Shown here: piece after piece, positions 10,970 to 21,664 of the stretch
Position numbering within the stretch: the stretch's first letter is position 1
How the letters are laid out: the number at the start of each line of letters is the position of its first letter
From: Erinaceus europaeus
Taxonomy: Eukaryota > Chordata > Mammalia > Eulipotyphla > Erinaceidae
Direction: 5' to 3'
NCBI RefSeq assembly: GCF_950295315.1
Contig: NC_080185.1
Span: 42,438,387 to 42,502,386 of the forward strand
Length of the DNA: 64,000 nt
Translations under genes and position numbers: made by a program
The notes under the pieces: generated by a model
What the model was told of the DNA's origin: nothing
Database searches by the model: none
Seen by the model: only the letters and a program-made list of their open reading frames with translations

Positions 10970-11440
10970 TTCACAATATCAACAAAGAATTGAGGTGAGA
11001 GCATGATTTTCAGGAATTTTAAACTTTATTCAGGAAAACTGAAAACATTCACGTTAGGTCAAGTGAAAGAGAAGAACAGAGAGAGGAGCCCTCTTTACCC
11101 ACATCTCGATGGAAGGCTTACTTAGGCAGAGAAAAAGCAGTCACATCCATAAGTCTAGCTTTTAACACCCAAGCCCCACCTTCACCTTTCTAAGCCATAT
11201 CTGTCACCACTCCCATTTCCTGGGCAGCAGTTTCCTTCCCCCAGACACACCTGGGGAACATGTGTTCCTGTGTGGTGCAGCACTGTTTGTGTCCCCTCCA
11301 GGTACTTCCTGTCACTTCTGCCCTCAACACTAGCACTACAAGGGAATACCATGGAAAGTACCAGGGGAATTCCATGGAAGGTGGAGCAGTGCTGTGGTGT
11401 CCCTACTGTTCCTTCCACCTCTCTATTTATCCCTCTCTTA
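10970..11440. other. Mostly unique sequence, possible LTR remnant
   Basis: 'aaactttattcaggaaaac' near 11020 could be a minus-strand LTR polyadenylation region, but no ends or TSD are visible. Nothing else recognised. Confidence 0.3.
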
Positions 11441-11445
11441 CTAAA

Positions 11446-11530
11446 TTAGGAAGGAAGGAAGGAAGGAGGGAAGGAAGGAAGGAAGGAAGGAAGGAAGGAA
11501 GGACAAAAGGAAGAAAGGAAGAAAGGAGAA
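11446..11530 (+). repeat. (GGAA)n microsatellite
   Basis: About 85 bp of GGAA/GAAA units, followed by a degenerate SINE-like segment at about 11535-11660. Confidence 0.9.
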
Positions 11531-11659
11531 ATTGGGTCAGTGACGCAGCTCAGAGGTGCAGCATGCCAAGACACCTTAAGTTCATCCATTGTTGGTGCTT
11601 CAAGTTGAATGGAGACCCTGGAACCTCAGGCATGAAGGTCTTTCCCATAAGTTTCCATT

Positions 11660-12220
11660 GATTTCTCTCCCATATCTCAGTTTTGCATTTAAAAAATGTG
11701 GGGGGAGGGGGCAGAGGTAAAGTCAAGGAGTTTCACCTTTCAGTTTTTTGTGTTCAAACACTCCTTTTGCTATAGTTTCTGTTACCAAATCATCCTTCAT
11801 TTCTCTGAGAGACAACTACACCATGGTTTTGTTTTATATGTGCAATATAAAGAATGGAAACACACACACACACGGGAGAGAGAGAGAGAGCGAGCAAAGA
11901 GACAGATATAGTGAAGCATATATATCCTTGGCCTATACCTGTAGAGCTGAGGTGGGGGATTGAGGGGGTGAGGGAGGCAGGGAACTGTACATAGGGGGTG
12001 GGGATGGGGTCTTCCTGGTACCCCATAGTGGATGGAAAAGGCAAATGGTTGTTCGGCAGGTGGGCTGTTACATATTTGAGGGGGTGAATGTGAAATTGTA
12101 CCCTTGAGGCAACAATGGTCTTGAAAAACATTTCATCCACAGAAATAAATAAAATAAAACAAACAAAAAACTGCAATGGAATTACTTTACTTCAAATCTG
12201 GGTTTAAAACAGAATGAAAT
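11660..12220. other. Diverged repeat-like DNA with short CA and GA runs
   Basis: Short (CA)n and (GA)n at 11860-11892. 11930-12150 has a G-rich body and an A-rich end (aaataaaacaaacaaaa), suggesting an old retroposon tail. No family assigned. Confidence 0.35.
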
Positions 12221-12516
12221 GGGGCCAGGCATAGTGCACGAGGTTAAGTGCACATAGTATGAAGGGCAAGGACGGCACAAGAATCCTGGTTCGAGCCCTC
12301 GGTTTCCCACTTGTAGCGGAGTCGCTTCACAAGCGGTGAAGCAGATCTGCAGGTGTCTAACTTTCTCTCCCCCTCTTTATCTTCCCCTCCTCTCTCAGTT
12401 TCTCTGTCTTATCCAATAAAAAATGGAAAAAAGTGGCCTCCAGGAGCAGAGGATTCTTAGTGGCCCAGCAACAATCCCGGAAGCAAAAAAAAAAAAACCA
12501 ACCAACCAACCAAACA
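12221..12516 (+). mobile_element. S1 SINE with extended tail
   Basis: tRNA-like head, ggttcgagccct box, core, pyrimidine body, and an extended tail with 'gtggcctccaggagcagagg' ending in A-rich then (aacc)n. Confidence 0.8.
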
Positions 12517-12570
12517 ACAACAACAAACCGAAATGAATTGAGATGTATTCAAACCTAGAAAAAAAAAGGG

Positions 12571-12752
12571 GGTGGATGTCAGGTGGTGCCTCACCCAGTA
12601 GAGTGCACATGTTACCATGGACAAGGACCTGGGTTCATGCCTCTGCTCTCCACCTGCACGAGTGGTGACGTAATGTTATCAGTGTCTCTTTTACCCTCTC
12701 TATCTCCTCCTTCCCTCTCAGTTTCTTTCTGTCTCTATCCAAATATATATAT
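12571..12752 (+). mobile_element. S2 SINE
   Basis: Head 'tgtcaggtggtgcctcaccc', ctgggttcatgcc box, CT-rich body ending 'tctctatccaaatatatata'. Confidence 0.7.
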
Positions 12753-12923
12753 TGCTACCATTTCAGGTAGTTTGCATGCTGAAGATGCTATTATTTAGTA
12801 ACAGGACTTAAAGCCACAGTCGGCTACTTTACCCATGCTTAGTCTTCTATGCATTAGAGAAGCCAGATGCACAGACACTTTCACTCAGTGAGCAGATGTC
12901 TTAATAATATAAAGAGAGGCATC

Positions 12924-13125
12924 TTGGGGCAGAGCGGTGGCACACTCCATAAATCTCACGTTACAGTGAGCAAAAACCAGGGTTCAAACTGTTGGTCCCC
13001 ACATGCAAGGGAGAAGCTTCGTGAGCAGTGAAGCAGTGCTGCAATTTTCTCTCTGTCTGTTTTCCCCTTCCTTCTCAATTTCTCTCTGTCTATATCTAAA
13101 ATAAGTAAAAAAAAAAAAATTCATT
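12924..13125 (+). mobile_element. S2 SINE
   Basis: Head 'ggggcagagcggtggcacac', cagggttcaaact box, 'gaagcttcgtgagcagtgaa', A-rich tail. Confidence 0.8.
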
Positions 13126-13192
13126 GCCAAATAAATAAATAAATGAGAGAGAGACAGACAGAGAGAGAGAGAGAGACAGAGAGAGAGAGATC
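13126..13192 (+). repeat. (AAAT)n then (GA)n simple repeat
   Basis: Short AAATAAAT run followed by GAGAGACA/GAGA repeats, adjacent to the S2 tail. Confidence 0.85.
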
Positions 13193-13530
13193 TTGATGGA
13201 AGCCGAAGGTAGGGAGTGGGAGGGGGTTAGTTTGTTCCCATTACAGATGTCTAATTGACTATGAAAAGAGAGCGTGTTCTTTCTAAGCATTGCGTGAATA
13301 ATCTGAAAATCTATTTTTGTAACTCATTAAAAAAACAATCAGATGTGACATCAAAGGCAGAAACCATGAAAAGGAAGCAAAGAAAGCTTAAACCATGTTA
13401 AAAATATTGTGTAGGAACACCACAAAAAATCTCACAAATCAAACAGCATTTGGGGAAAGATATTTGCAGCAGGTCCTGCGTGTGTGCAACAAATTGACCA
13501 CAATAAAAAAGAGGACAAAAACTCACATAG
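13193..13530. other. Unassigned, L1-like 3' ORF2 remnant possible
   Basis: 'gatatttgcagcaggtcctg' and 'acaaattgaccacaataaaa' suggest a short, old L1 ORF2 remnant (about 13400-13530). Otherwise nothing recognised. Confidence 0.35.
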
Positions 13531-13545
13531 AAAAATCAGTGAAGG

Positions 13546-13819
13546 GGAGTCTGGTGGTAGCGCAGCGGGTTAAGCACACATGGTGCAAAGCGCAAGGACC
13601 GGCAGAAAGATACCGGTTGGAGCCCCCGGCTCCCCACCTGCAGGGGAGTCGTCGCTTCACAGGCAGTGAAGCAGGTCTGCAGGGTCTGTCTGTCTCTCCC
13701 CCTCTCTGTCTTCCCCTCCTCTCTCCATTTCTCTCTGTCCTATCCAACGACGACATCAATAACAACAACAATAAAACAACAACAAGGGCAACAAAAAGGG
13801 AAAATAAATAAAATTAAAA
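13546..13819 (+). mobile_element. S1 SINE with 15-bp TSD (young)
   Basis: Full-length S1 (ggagtctggtggtagcgcag ... aacaacaacaagggcaac). The direct repeat aaaaatcagtgaagg lies at 13531-13545 and 13820-13834. Strong match to the S1 consensus and an exact TSD suggest a recent insertion. Confidence 0.92.
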
Positions 13820-13924
13820 AAAAATCAGTGAAGGACCCAGTTGCAGTGCAAAAGAAGAAACACAAGTGGAAATAAATACAGGAGGCTATTCTATTTCATT
13901 GAGGATCAGGTGAAAATAGAATTG

Positions 13925-14135
13925 TGGGGGCCGGGCAGTGGCACACCCCATTGAGTGGACATGTTATCATGTGTAAGGACTTGGGTTCAAGCCCCTGGTC
14001 CTCACCTGCAGGGGAGAAGCTTCACAAGCAATGAAGCAGTGCTTTAGGTGTCTCTCTTTCTCTCTGGCTCTCTGGCTCTCTGTCTCTCCCCCCTGATTTC
14101 TCTCTGTTCTGTCAAATAAAATAAAAGGAAAATAT
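13925..14135 (+). mobile_element. S2 SINE
   Basis: Head 'gggggccgggcagtggcaca', 'gggttcaagcccctggtcct', 'gaagcttcacaagcaatgaa', CT-rich body, A-rich tail. Confidence 0.85.
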
Positions 14136-14145
14136 TTTAAAAGAA

Positions 14146-14280
14146 TGGGTAGGGGTAGATAGCGTAATGTTTATGCAAAGAGACTCTCATGCCTGATGCT
14201 CCTAAGTCCCAGGTTCAATCCCCATACCACTATAAACCAGAGCTAAGCAATGCTCTGAAAAATAAATTCAAAAAAGACAT
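14146..14280 (+). mobile_element. S3 SINE
   Basis: 'gatagcgtaatgtttatgca', 'caggttcaatccccatacca', 'ccagagctaagcaatgctct'. Confidence 0.8.
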
Positions 14281-14468
14281 GGCAATTTAAAAATATTTAT
14301 CAGGATGGCTAGGATGAAAAGATGATCAGTTTCTGATGCCTACAAAAGTGTGGGGGAAAGGACAACTTTTTTTTTTCTTTTCACAAACGAATTTATTACT
14401 TCTGGTTACTTCTGTTGCTTTCAGTAGAAAAATTCCAGAATAGCTGTGCTTTAAAAATACTATAAACT

Positions 14469-14754
14469 GGGAGTCAGGCTGTAGCGCAGCGGGTTAAGCG
14501 CAGGTGGCGCAAAGCACAAGGACCGGCATAAGGATCCCGGTTCAAACCCCGGCTCCCCATCTACAGGGGAGTCACTTCACAGGCGGTGAAGCAGGTCTGC
14601 AGGTGTCTGTCTTTCTCTCCTCCTCTCTGTCTTCCCCTCCTCTCTCCATTTCTCTTTGTCCTATCCAACAATGACAACAACAATAATAACTACAACAATA
14701 AAACAACAAGGGCAACAAAAGGGAATAAATAAATAAAATAAATATTTAAAATAA
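14469..14754 (+). mobile_element. S1 SINE with 11-bp TSD
   Basis: Full-length S1. The direct repeat tactataaact is at 14458-14468 and 14755-14765. Confidence 0.9.
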
Positions 14755-14767
14755 TACTATAAACTTA

Positions 14768-15480
14768 GTCTTTTTTGTCACTGTCAGGCCACCCCATCAT
14801 CTGGGGCCCTAGGCAAGGAACCCTTGGATTCCTTCATAGATAAAATGGACCTAGACCTCTAATAGACCCCTCTCACCACCATCACTGGTCACTTTCATCA
14901 GGAATGTCATCATAAACCCTTTTGTGAACTTCTTCAGGATCTTACTCTCCCTATGAACTAGCAATGGTAGGGACTGCTCCATTCTCTGAAGGGAGCCTGG
15001 ATCCACCTATTCTGCCACTTGAAGAAAACTGTCATGAAATGAGTGCAGCCTAGAATGTTCTCAGCTGTGACTATGAACTTCTAACACAGACTGACAGGGA
15101 CTCAGAATTTATACAGTCTCCTATGTTAAATATGAATATATATGGGCTCTGGGTCAGATCCGTGGGGTAAAAGTTGATTGTATTTATATAGTTCCCTCAA
15201 ACTTGGGAGTTATTCTCTACCCTGATCCAGCTTTCTAGTCCTATTCTCAACTCTGACACCATATTCCCAGGCAGTGTTTTTAGTCAGCCTCCATGTTATC
15301 TTTCAAGCTCCAGCAAAAGTTACCAAAGTCACAGGTCCCTAGGAATATACTTAAAATAGAGACGCCTTTCACCCCACCACCACTAATATTCCTTCATCCT
15401 GCCCCTCTCCCCACTTCCCCAGAGTCCTTTCCTTTGGTGCAATACACAGCCCCCCAGTCCAGGTTTCCCCTTATCAGACA
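14768..15480 (+). mobile_element. Family B repeat (old relative of family A)
   Basis: Shares collinear phrases with the split copy at 55.5-61.3 kb: 'ccccatcatctggggcccta', 'gcaatggtagggac', 'atgagtgcagcct', 'gggagttattctctaccctg'. About 700 bp visible, no ORF. Confidence 0.6.
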
Positions 15481-15599
15481 GATCTTTTGAACTGCTAATA
15501 TGAAAGGTAATGTGTGTTACAACTGAAAATGCATATACGCTTTAGGATTTTTTTAATTCAGAAATCTTTTAGAGGCATTATTTCATTTTAATTATTAGT

Positions 15600-15777
15600 G
15601 ATTCAACAGTGATTAGTAAGATTATAAGATAACAGGGGTTATAGTTCCCCACCACACCTACCATTAAAGCTCTATGCCCCCTATTCCCAATGATAACCAC
15701 CGAAATTCTCAAAAAGTTGTCAATTCCTATCTTTTTGATGCAGACCATTCCCACTGGTGTGATATGGAATCTTTTCT
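15600..15777 (-). mobile_element. Old L1, 3' UTR part (minus strand)
   Basis: First piece of a minus-strand L1 that continues at 16044-16410 and 16623-17060, interrupted by two SINEs. It contains 'agtaagattataagataaca' and 'aagctctatgccccctattc', as at other L1 3' ends here. Confidence 0.65.
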
Positions 15778-16043
15778 ATCCTTCCTTCCTTCTAAATATT
15801 ATATTTATTGCATAGGACAGAGAAAAATCAAGAGGGAAGGGAGAGACAGAGAGGAAGAGAGACAAAGAGACACCTGTAGCACTGCTCCACCATTTGTAAA
15901 GCTTTCTCCTTGCATATTTTTCCCTCCCCAGAGCACTGTTCAGCTCTGGTTTATCATGGTGCTGGGGATTGAACCTGGGACCTCATAGCCTCAGGCATGA
16001 GAGTCTGTTTGCATATCCACCATGCTATCTCCCCAGCACTCAA
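15778..16043 (-). mobile_element. Composite SINE (S3 head with S2-like body)
   Basis: On the minus strand an S3 head (ccagcac to gctctggtttatc on +) is joined to an S2-type body and a CT-rich 3' end (ccttccttccttc on +). It may be a longer S3 subtype rather than two elements. Confidence 0.65.
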
Positions 16044-16410
16044 TGTGGTGTTTAATTTTTATTCCTCTGATGATGAGTGAAGTGGAGCATTTCCTCATAT
16101 GTCTGTGGGCCACAAGTATCTCTTCATTAGGAAACTGTTATTCAGATCTTTCTTTCACTTTTTATTGGGTTGCTCATTTTTGCTATTGTTGTTGTTATGT
16201 TGTATGTGTTATTTATACATGTTTGATGTTGAATATTTGTCATATATGTGATGTGTAAATATCTTCTCCCAATTGTTGGGTTGCCTGTTTATCCTTGTGT
16301 AGTTTACATTCAATGTGAAGAAGCTTTTTAAATTTTGATTTAGTCTCATTAATTTCATCTTGTTTTCATTTCACTTGCCCATCTGGTTGCACCTCCAAAG
16401 ACATTTATTT
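16044..16410 (-). mobile_element. Old L1, ORF2 3' region (minus strand)
   Basis: 'ggagcatttcctcatatgtc', 'cttctcccaattgttgggtt' and 'aagaagctttttaaattttg' are the reverse complement of the ORF2 C-terminal region. Confidence 0.8.
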
Positions 16411-16622
16411 GGGGGCCAGGTAGTGGCACACCCCATAAAAGAGACATGCCACTATGTTTAAGGACCCGAGTTCAAGTCCTGGTCCCCAGCTTCAGGGGAG
16501 GGAGAAGCTTCATGAGCAGTGAAGCAGTACTGCAGGTGTCTCTCCTCCTCTCTCACTCTCTTTCTCTCCCTCCCCTCTCCATTTCTGTCTGTGTATATAT
16601 AAAAAAGAAATCTTTAAAAAAA
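16411..16622 (+). mobile_element. S2 SINE
   Basis: Head 'gggggccaggtagtggcaca', gagttcaagtcct box, 'gaagcttcatgagcagtgaa', tail of A. Confidence 0.85.
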
Positions 16623-17060
16623 TCTTCCATGTTTAGGATGTGCAGTCTTTCAGATATATTCAGATATATACTTTCAGGTCTATATTCAGATATATACTTT
16701 CAGGTCTAGTGCCAGATGTTGGATTTATTTTTATTTTATTTTGATGCATACGTACTGATTTAGTTTCATTTTTCTATGTGTGACTACCCAGTTTTTCCAG
16801 CACGATTTGTTGAAGAGGCCTTCTTTCCCCCATTGAACAGCTTTGGCCCCTTTGTTACATATTAAGTGTCCATAAATATGTGGGTTTATTTCCGAGCTCT
16901 TTATCCTGTTCCATTGGTCCTAGTGTCCATTTTTGTTCCAATACAACAATGCTTTAATTACTATTACTTTGCAGTATAAACTGAAGTTGAGGAGTATTAT
17001 GTAGAGGCATTATTATTTTGTACATACCCAGAATGTCTGTTCAAATATATAGCTGTTCAA
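16623..17060 (-). mobile_element. Old L1, ORF2 region (minus strand), with short duplication
   Basis: 'agcacgatttgttgaagagg' and 'catattaagtgtccataaat' are L1 ORF2. Near 16655-16710 a segment with 'ttcagatatatactttcagg' is tandemly repeated. Confidence 0.75.
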
Positions 17061-17191
17061 AATGTCATTGCAGAGTTAGTTAAAATCAGTAACCCTGGTC
17101 CTCACGCATGGCAACATGTTCTTTCTACCAGATGCACCACCACCATAACCTTTTTTTTTTCTAGGTTTGATGATGTGTGTAGTATGTTGGC

Positions 17192-17412
17192 ATTTTTTTT
17201 TTACTTATTTACTCTGGATAGAGACAGAGAGAATTTGAGAAGGGAGGGGATAGAGAGGGAAAGAGACAGAGAGACACCTGCAGACCTGCTTCACCGCTTA
17301 TGAAGTGACTCCCCTGCAGGTGGGGAGCTGGGGGCTCGAACCGGGATCCTTACACTGGTTCTTGCACTTTGCACCACCTACGCTTAACCCGCTGAGCTAC
17401 CATCCGACTCCC
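17192..17412 (-). mobile_element. S1 SINE with 11-bp TSD
   Basis: Minus-strand S1. The direct repeat agtatgttggc is at 17181-17191 and 17413-17423. Confidence 0.88.
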
Positions 17413-17489
17413 AGTATGTTGGCTTTTATATAGTTGTGATACACAGAGTTCTTTTCCTATATTAAATATTCACTCCTAAAATTTTCCTT

Positions 17490-17704
17490 TTTAAAAATAT
17501 TCATTTATTTTTCAATTTGATAGGACAGAGAGAAGTTGAGAGGGAAGAGGAGATAGAGATAGAAATAGAGAGAGAGAGAGAGAGAGGTAGCTCTATTTCA
17601 CTGTTCATGAAGCTTCCCTTCTGCAGGTGGGGAGCTGGGGGCTTGAACCCAGATCCATGTGCATAGGAATGTGTGTGCTTAACCAGGTGCATCATGGCCT
17701 GGCC
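17490..17704 (-). mobile_element. S2 SINE
   Basis: Minus-strand S2 with a (GA)n stretch at 17566-17586 from its CT-rich body. Confidence 0.8.
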
Positions 17705-17719
17705 ACAGTTTCACTCTTC

Positions 17720-18252
17720 TTAACTAAGAAGCCCCTAAATTGCATAAGCTGCAGGCTGTGGCAATTCTAGATTTAGCTCAGCCTAGATGGAGTCTTTTGG
17801 TAAATACTGTTGGCTCCACCTCTCACATCTGTACAGAAACTCAGTGCTTCTCACTAGTGTCACTCCCCACATCCTTGTCTCAGCTACTGTCTTCTTCCAT
17901 CTGCATTATTGGGGTACCCTCTAATTCTCCTTGCTTCCCACCTCTACCATTTTCCATCTAACCCCAACCCAGCAGCCAAATGAATTTATGTCTGGTTCCT
18001 TCTCTGCTCAAAACTCTCCAAGGAGTGTCAGGGATTGAACCAGGTATGAGCCCCGCCCTCTCTGTGTTGAAGGAAGCTTCAGTGCTATAGTCTCTCTCAC
18101 TCTCTCTTTGCCTCTCTGTCTCAAAACAAACAAAAAAACAAAACCTCCAATGATTTCTATCCTCACTGAGAGTAAAACTCACTATGATTCATTCATTTAC
18201 TTCCAATGACATGTATAGAAAGAACAAGGTAAACACACAGAGAGAGTATAAC
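17720..18252 (+). mobile_element. L2 LINE fragment, left part (with a SINE-like piece)
   Basis: 'ctgctcaaaactctccaagg' at about 18005 and, after a SINE-like insert (about 18030-18140), 'ctccaatgatttctatcctc' plus 'actgagagtaaaactca' fit the L2 3' end. It resumes after the LTR at about 18716. Confidence 0.55.
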
Positions 18253-18603
18253 TCTCGGGCTAGCTTCATGGGCGGGAGAGAGACGACCAGGGACTCATGG
18301 CTGAGTGGTACGCAGTTCAGTCTTTATTCATGTGGAACGCAGCACAATCTAAGCTATCTCTAATCACAATCTTGTCCTTATATATCCTGAGTCAGAAGAG
18401 TCAGGTCCGAAGAGGATGTACGTAGGATAGGGGATGGGGAGAAGGAAAAAGCGTGCAAAACAGTGAGGATTAAACCAATGCCCTGGAGGCAGGGCATTGC
18501 TTAGTTAACAGTGGTTATGTACATAGAATACAGTGTTAAGCAGGGGGATTAAACCAATGAAACAGAAGGGGTCTTAGAAGCAGAAGTTAGAAGCAGACTA
18601 ACA
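18253..18603 (-). mobile_element. Solo LTR, 351 bp, with 6-bp TSD
   Basis: Read on the minus strand: starts TGTTAGTCTGC, has cattggttta (CCAAT-like), a TATA box gatatataagg, polyadenylation motif catgaataaagac, then U5 ending gctagcccgaga. The 6-bp repeat tataac flanks it at 18247-18252 and 18604-18609. A six-base duplication is typical of class II (beta-like) endogenous retroviruses. No coding remnant is attached, so it is a solo LTR left by recombination. Confidence 0.85.
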
Positions 18604-18609
18604 TATAAC

Positions 18610-18715
18610 CAGAGCACTGCTCAGCTCTGAGTTATGGTGGTGCTGGGGATTGAATCTGGGAACTGAGAGCCTCAGGCACTAAAGTTTTTTTTTGAACCAC
18701 TGTACTATCTTCTCA
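18610..18715 (-). mobile_element. S3 SINE
   Basis: 'ccagagcactgctcagctct', 'tggtgctggggattgaatct' and 'cctcaggcactaaag' on the + strand are the reverse complement of S3. Confidence 0.8.
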
Positions 18716-19125
18716 ACTCAATCCATTGTGTATTTTATAATCTCTAGGGACCTACATGATCTGTGCTCTCTAGCCTTCTCTCCTCCTGCCTTTGCTTTCT
18801 CCTCTGTGTACTTCATTCTGGCCCCCATAGTGTTGTCTTGCTGCTCCTCAAACTTGCCAAATCTACTTGACCTTGGCTAGTTCTGGGTGACTTGTGCTTT
18901 CAATTCTTTCTAGCCTCTGCTCAAATGTCATTTTTTCAATCAGGCTGTCCTTGTATAAAGCTACAACCTCCCCGCCGTTCATTATTTCTTTACTTTGCCT
19001 TAGCATTATTACTCGTCTCTATTCCTCCTGCATTAGAAGCAAGCTCCACCAGGGGAAGCTGCTCACTAATATATCCTCAGCACTTAGATGTGCGCATAAA
19101 CAAATGAATGACAGATGAATTCTTT
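18716..19125 (+). mobile_element. L2 LINE fragment, 3' end
   Basis: 'gaagcaagctccaccagggg', 'atatcctcagcacttag' and 'aacaaatgaatgacagatga' match the L2 3' terminus. The LTR and an S3 split it from 17720-18252. Confidence 0.7.
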
Positions 19126-19311
19126 GTGCAGAACGGGAGCATGAGATTAGAAGGTTATTCTCCCTTCTTTTAAAACACTTTGCTTTTTAACATTGTGGTA
19201 AGGTACACATACCACAAAATGTACCCTTTTTTCATAGAGATGGAGAGGGAGAGGGAGAAGGTGAAGGAGAGGGAGAGTGAGGAAGAGGGAGAGAGAAAGA
19301 GAGAGGGAGAG
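19126..19311. other. Short unique segment and GGGAGA-rich run
   Basis: Purine-rich GGAGAGGGAGA repeats at 19240-19310; otherwise unassigned. Confidence 0.5.
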
Positions 19312-19515
19312 GGGCTGAATGGTGGTGCACCTGGCTAAGCACCCACACATTACCATGCACAAGGGTCTGAGTTCAAGTCCCTGGTCCCCACCTGCAGGGG
19401 GAAGCTTCACGAGTGGTGAAGCAGGCCTGCAGGTGTCTCTTTGTTTCCCTCTCTATCTCCCACTCCCCTCTCAATTTCACACTGTCTCTATCCAATAATA
19501 ACTACAAAGAAAATG
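19312..19515 (+). mobile_element. S2 SINE
   Basis: 'tgaatggtggtgcacctggc', 'gagttcaagtccctggtccc', 'gaagcttcacgagtggtgaa', 'ctctatccaataataactac'. Confidence 0.85.
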
Positions 19516-19551
19516 TTTTGAAAAAAAATCCATGTGGTTTAAATTTAAAGA

Positions 19552-19611
<60 letters not shown>

Positions 19612-19622
19612 GAGAGAGAGAT
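19552..19622 (+). repeat. (GA)n microsatellite
   Basis: About 70 bp of GA repeats at the 3' (CT-rich) end of the adjacent minus-strand S5. Confidence 0.95.
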
Positions 19623-19735
19623 ATTACAGCACCAAAGCTTCTATCAATGTAGTGGGGACCAGTTTTGAACCCGGGTCTCTCACATGGCAAAGCAGTACAC
19701 TATCCAAGTGAACTGTTTCGCCAGCTCTGAAGCAT
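19623..19735 (-). mobile_element. S5 SINE
   Basis: 'ccagttttgaacccgggtct' (B box, reverse) and 'tatccaagtgaactgtttcg' at the head end. Confidence 0.75.
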
Positions 19736-19867
19736 GCTATTTCAACCTTTTTGAGTGTGCAGCTGACTGGTGTTTTGTAGCTTCACACTGCTGTGCCACT
19801 GTCCCCCCCCCCCCAGTTCACCCACAGACTATTTCTTATCTTGCAAAATTGAAACTCTGGCCCCAGG

Positions 19868-20012
19868 TGGGGGGAGACAGCAAAATGGTTTTGTAAAAAG
19901 ACTTTCATGCCTAAGGTTTCAAAGTCCTAGGTTTGGTCCCCAGCACCACATTATGCCAGAGCTGAGAAGTACTCTGGTCTCTGTCTCTCTCTCTCTCTCA
20001 TTAAAATAAAAT
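19868..20012 (+). mobile_element. S3 SINE
   Basis: 'gacagcaaaatggttttgta', 'aggtttggtccccagcacca', 'ccagagctgagaagtactct', (CT)n tail. Confidence 0.75.
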
Positions 20013-20345
20013 GAGGGAGCTAGGCAAAACACAAAGGCTGGCGTAAGGATCCAGGTTCGAGCCCCCAGCTCCCCACCTGCAGGGGGTCACTTTGCAAGAG
20101 GTGAAGCAGGTCTTTAGGTGTCTATCTATTTTTCCTCCTCTCTGTCTTCCCCTCCTCTCTCCACTTCTCTCTGTCCTATTCAACAACAATAACAACTACA
20201 AGTGCAATAAAAAGGGCAACAAAAAGGTTTTTAAAAAATGGCCTCCAGGAGCAGTGGATTCCTAGTGCAGGCACCGAACCCCAGCAATAACCCTGGAGGC
20301 AAAATAAATAAATAAAATGAATTAAATACGTTTTTGAAAAAAAAA
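20013..20345 (+). mobile_element. S1 SINE with extended tail
   Basis: The head is partly lost (gagctaggcaaaacacaaagg); then 'ggttcgagcccccagctccc', the pyrimidine body, and an extended tail 'atggcctccaggagcagtgg' ending in AAATAAATAAAATG. Confidence 0.85.
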
Positions 20346-21195
20346 AGAAACTCTGTTGCCTTTCTTTCTTCACACACAAGGCTAGTGCCTATATATCTTA
20401 CAACCAAACACTTATTATCATAGTGTGAAAAGGCCATTTCCATCTGGGGAAGAGACTAATGTGAAATTTACATTAATTTTTGGAAACGATAATTGAGAAA
20501 TGGTTGTGTTCCTTTTCCACAAACAGATTAGATGAGGAGCTGTGCAGCTTTCAAAACGATTCATTAATGTGTTCCCTTGGGAGCATGAATATTCAGTACC
20601 AGCTGTTGTCCTCTTTAGTCTCTGAATTTAATATTTTGCCCTACGACATCGGATACCAAAGGAATAGTAAATATTTAACTATGGATGGGAGTCTTTCAAT
20701 CTAATTTTGTTCCCTTTACCTAGAGTTGATTTAATTAAGGGGATGGTTGTAGCTATGTGACATCATTCGCAGAGGGAAGGGGGGGTGGGAAGTGGCTCCT
20801 ATTGACAGCCTATAGGTAGCTGGTACTCCATCGACTCCCCACTTTCTCAGACCCCTCTGACTTGCCAGTGAACTCTGCAAGTTGTCACCAAGTCCAGCTG
20901 GCAGAAAATGTCCTTGACAAGAGTGTTCACTCTCCTGGCTTTGAATTCTGATAGATACTTCTCAGTCCTTGTTCCCTAGAGTTCCTACCTGGGACAGGTG
21001 ACTACCTCCTTATCCAAATCTCTCCTCCCTCTGGCTCCTAAGCGCTGAAAAGATCCTGCTTCCCACACACAAGTGTTTACACAAATGCTTTCCCCACTGT
21101 GACACACTGTCACCATCCTGTTTAGTTTGAGAAATATTTGCCTCTTGCCCGGAGTACTCCAACAGCTGCTTCTTCTCTTCCTCCTCCTTCTTCAT
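20346..21195. other. Longest repeat-poor interval of the first half
   Basis: About 850 bp without recognised repeat. The left half is AT-rich with 'aaaacgattcattaatgtgt' and 'gatttaattaaggggatgg'. No long ORF and no splice-flanked exon I can support. Confidence 0.5.
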
Positions 21196-21224
21196 CTTCT
21201 TCTTTTAATTTAAAAAAATTTTTC

Positions 21225-21429
21225 CTTTATATTTATTTATTCCCTTTTGTTGCCCTTGTTGTTTTATTGTTGTAGTTATTATTGTTGTTATTGATGTCGT
21301 CGTTGTTGGATAGGAGAGAGAGAAATGGAGAGAGGAAGGGAAGACAGAGAGGGGGAAAGAAATACCTGCTTCACCACCTATGAATTGACTCCTGTTGCAG
21401 GTGTGGAGCCAGGAGTTAGAAGCAGATTC
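21225..21429 (-). mobile_element. S1 SINE, 3' part (split)
   Basis: Tail and body of a minus-strand S1, interrupted by an S4. The head follows at 21583-21657. Confidence 0.88.
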
Positions 21430-21582
21430 TTTTTTTTAAAAATTATTTATTTATTTATTCATGAGAAAGATAGGAGAGAAAGAACCAGACATCACTCTGG
21501 TACATGTGCTGCTGGGGATCAAACTCAGGACCTCATCGTTGAGCATCCAATGCTTTATCCACTGCGCCACCTCCTGGACCAC
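21430..21582 (-). mobile_element. S4 SINE nested in S1
   Basis: 'accagacatcactctggtac', 'gctggggatcaaactcagga' and 'atccactgcgccacctcctgg' type phrases on the + strand mark S4. 'gattctt' at the left junction and again at about 21591 is a candidate short TSD. Confidence 0.85.
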
Positions 21583-21657
21583 TAGAACTGGATTCTTACA
21601 CCAGTCCTTGCACTTTGCGCCACCTGCGCTTAACCAGCTGCGCTACTGCCCGACTCC
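21583..21657 (-). mobile_element. S1 SINE, head part (split)
   Basis: Continues 21225-21429: 'ccagtccttgcactttgcgc', 'gcgctactgcccgactccc'. Confidence 0.88.
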
Positions 21658-21664
21658 CTTTTAT

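Noticed and set aside
13546..13819. tRNA genes at SINE heads (this and other S1 copies)
   Set aside because: A- and B-box-like sequences are present, but no cloverleaf with acceptor stem and anticodon loop closes. They are SINE promoters.
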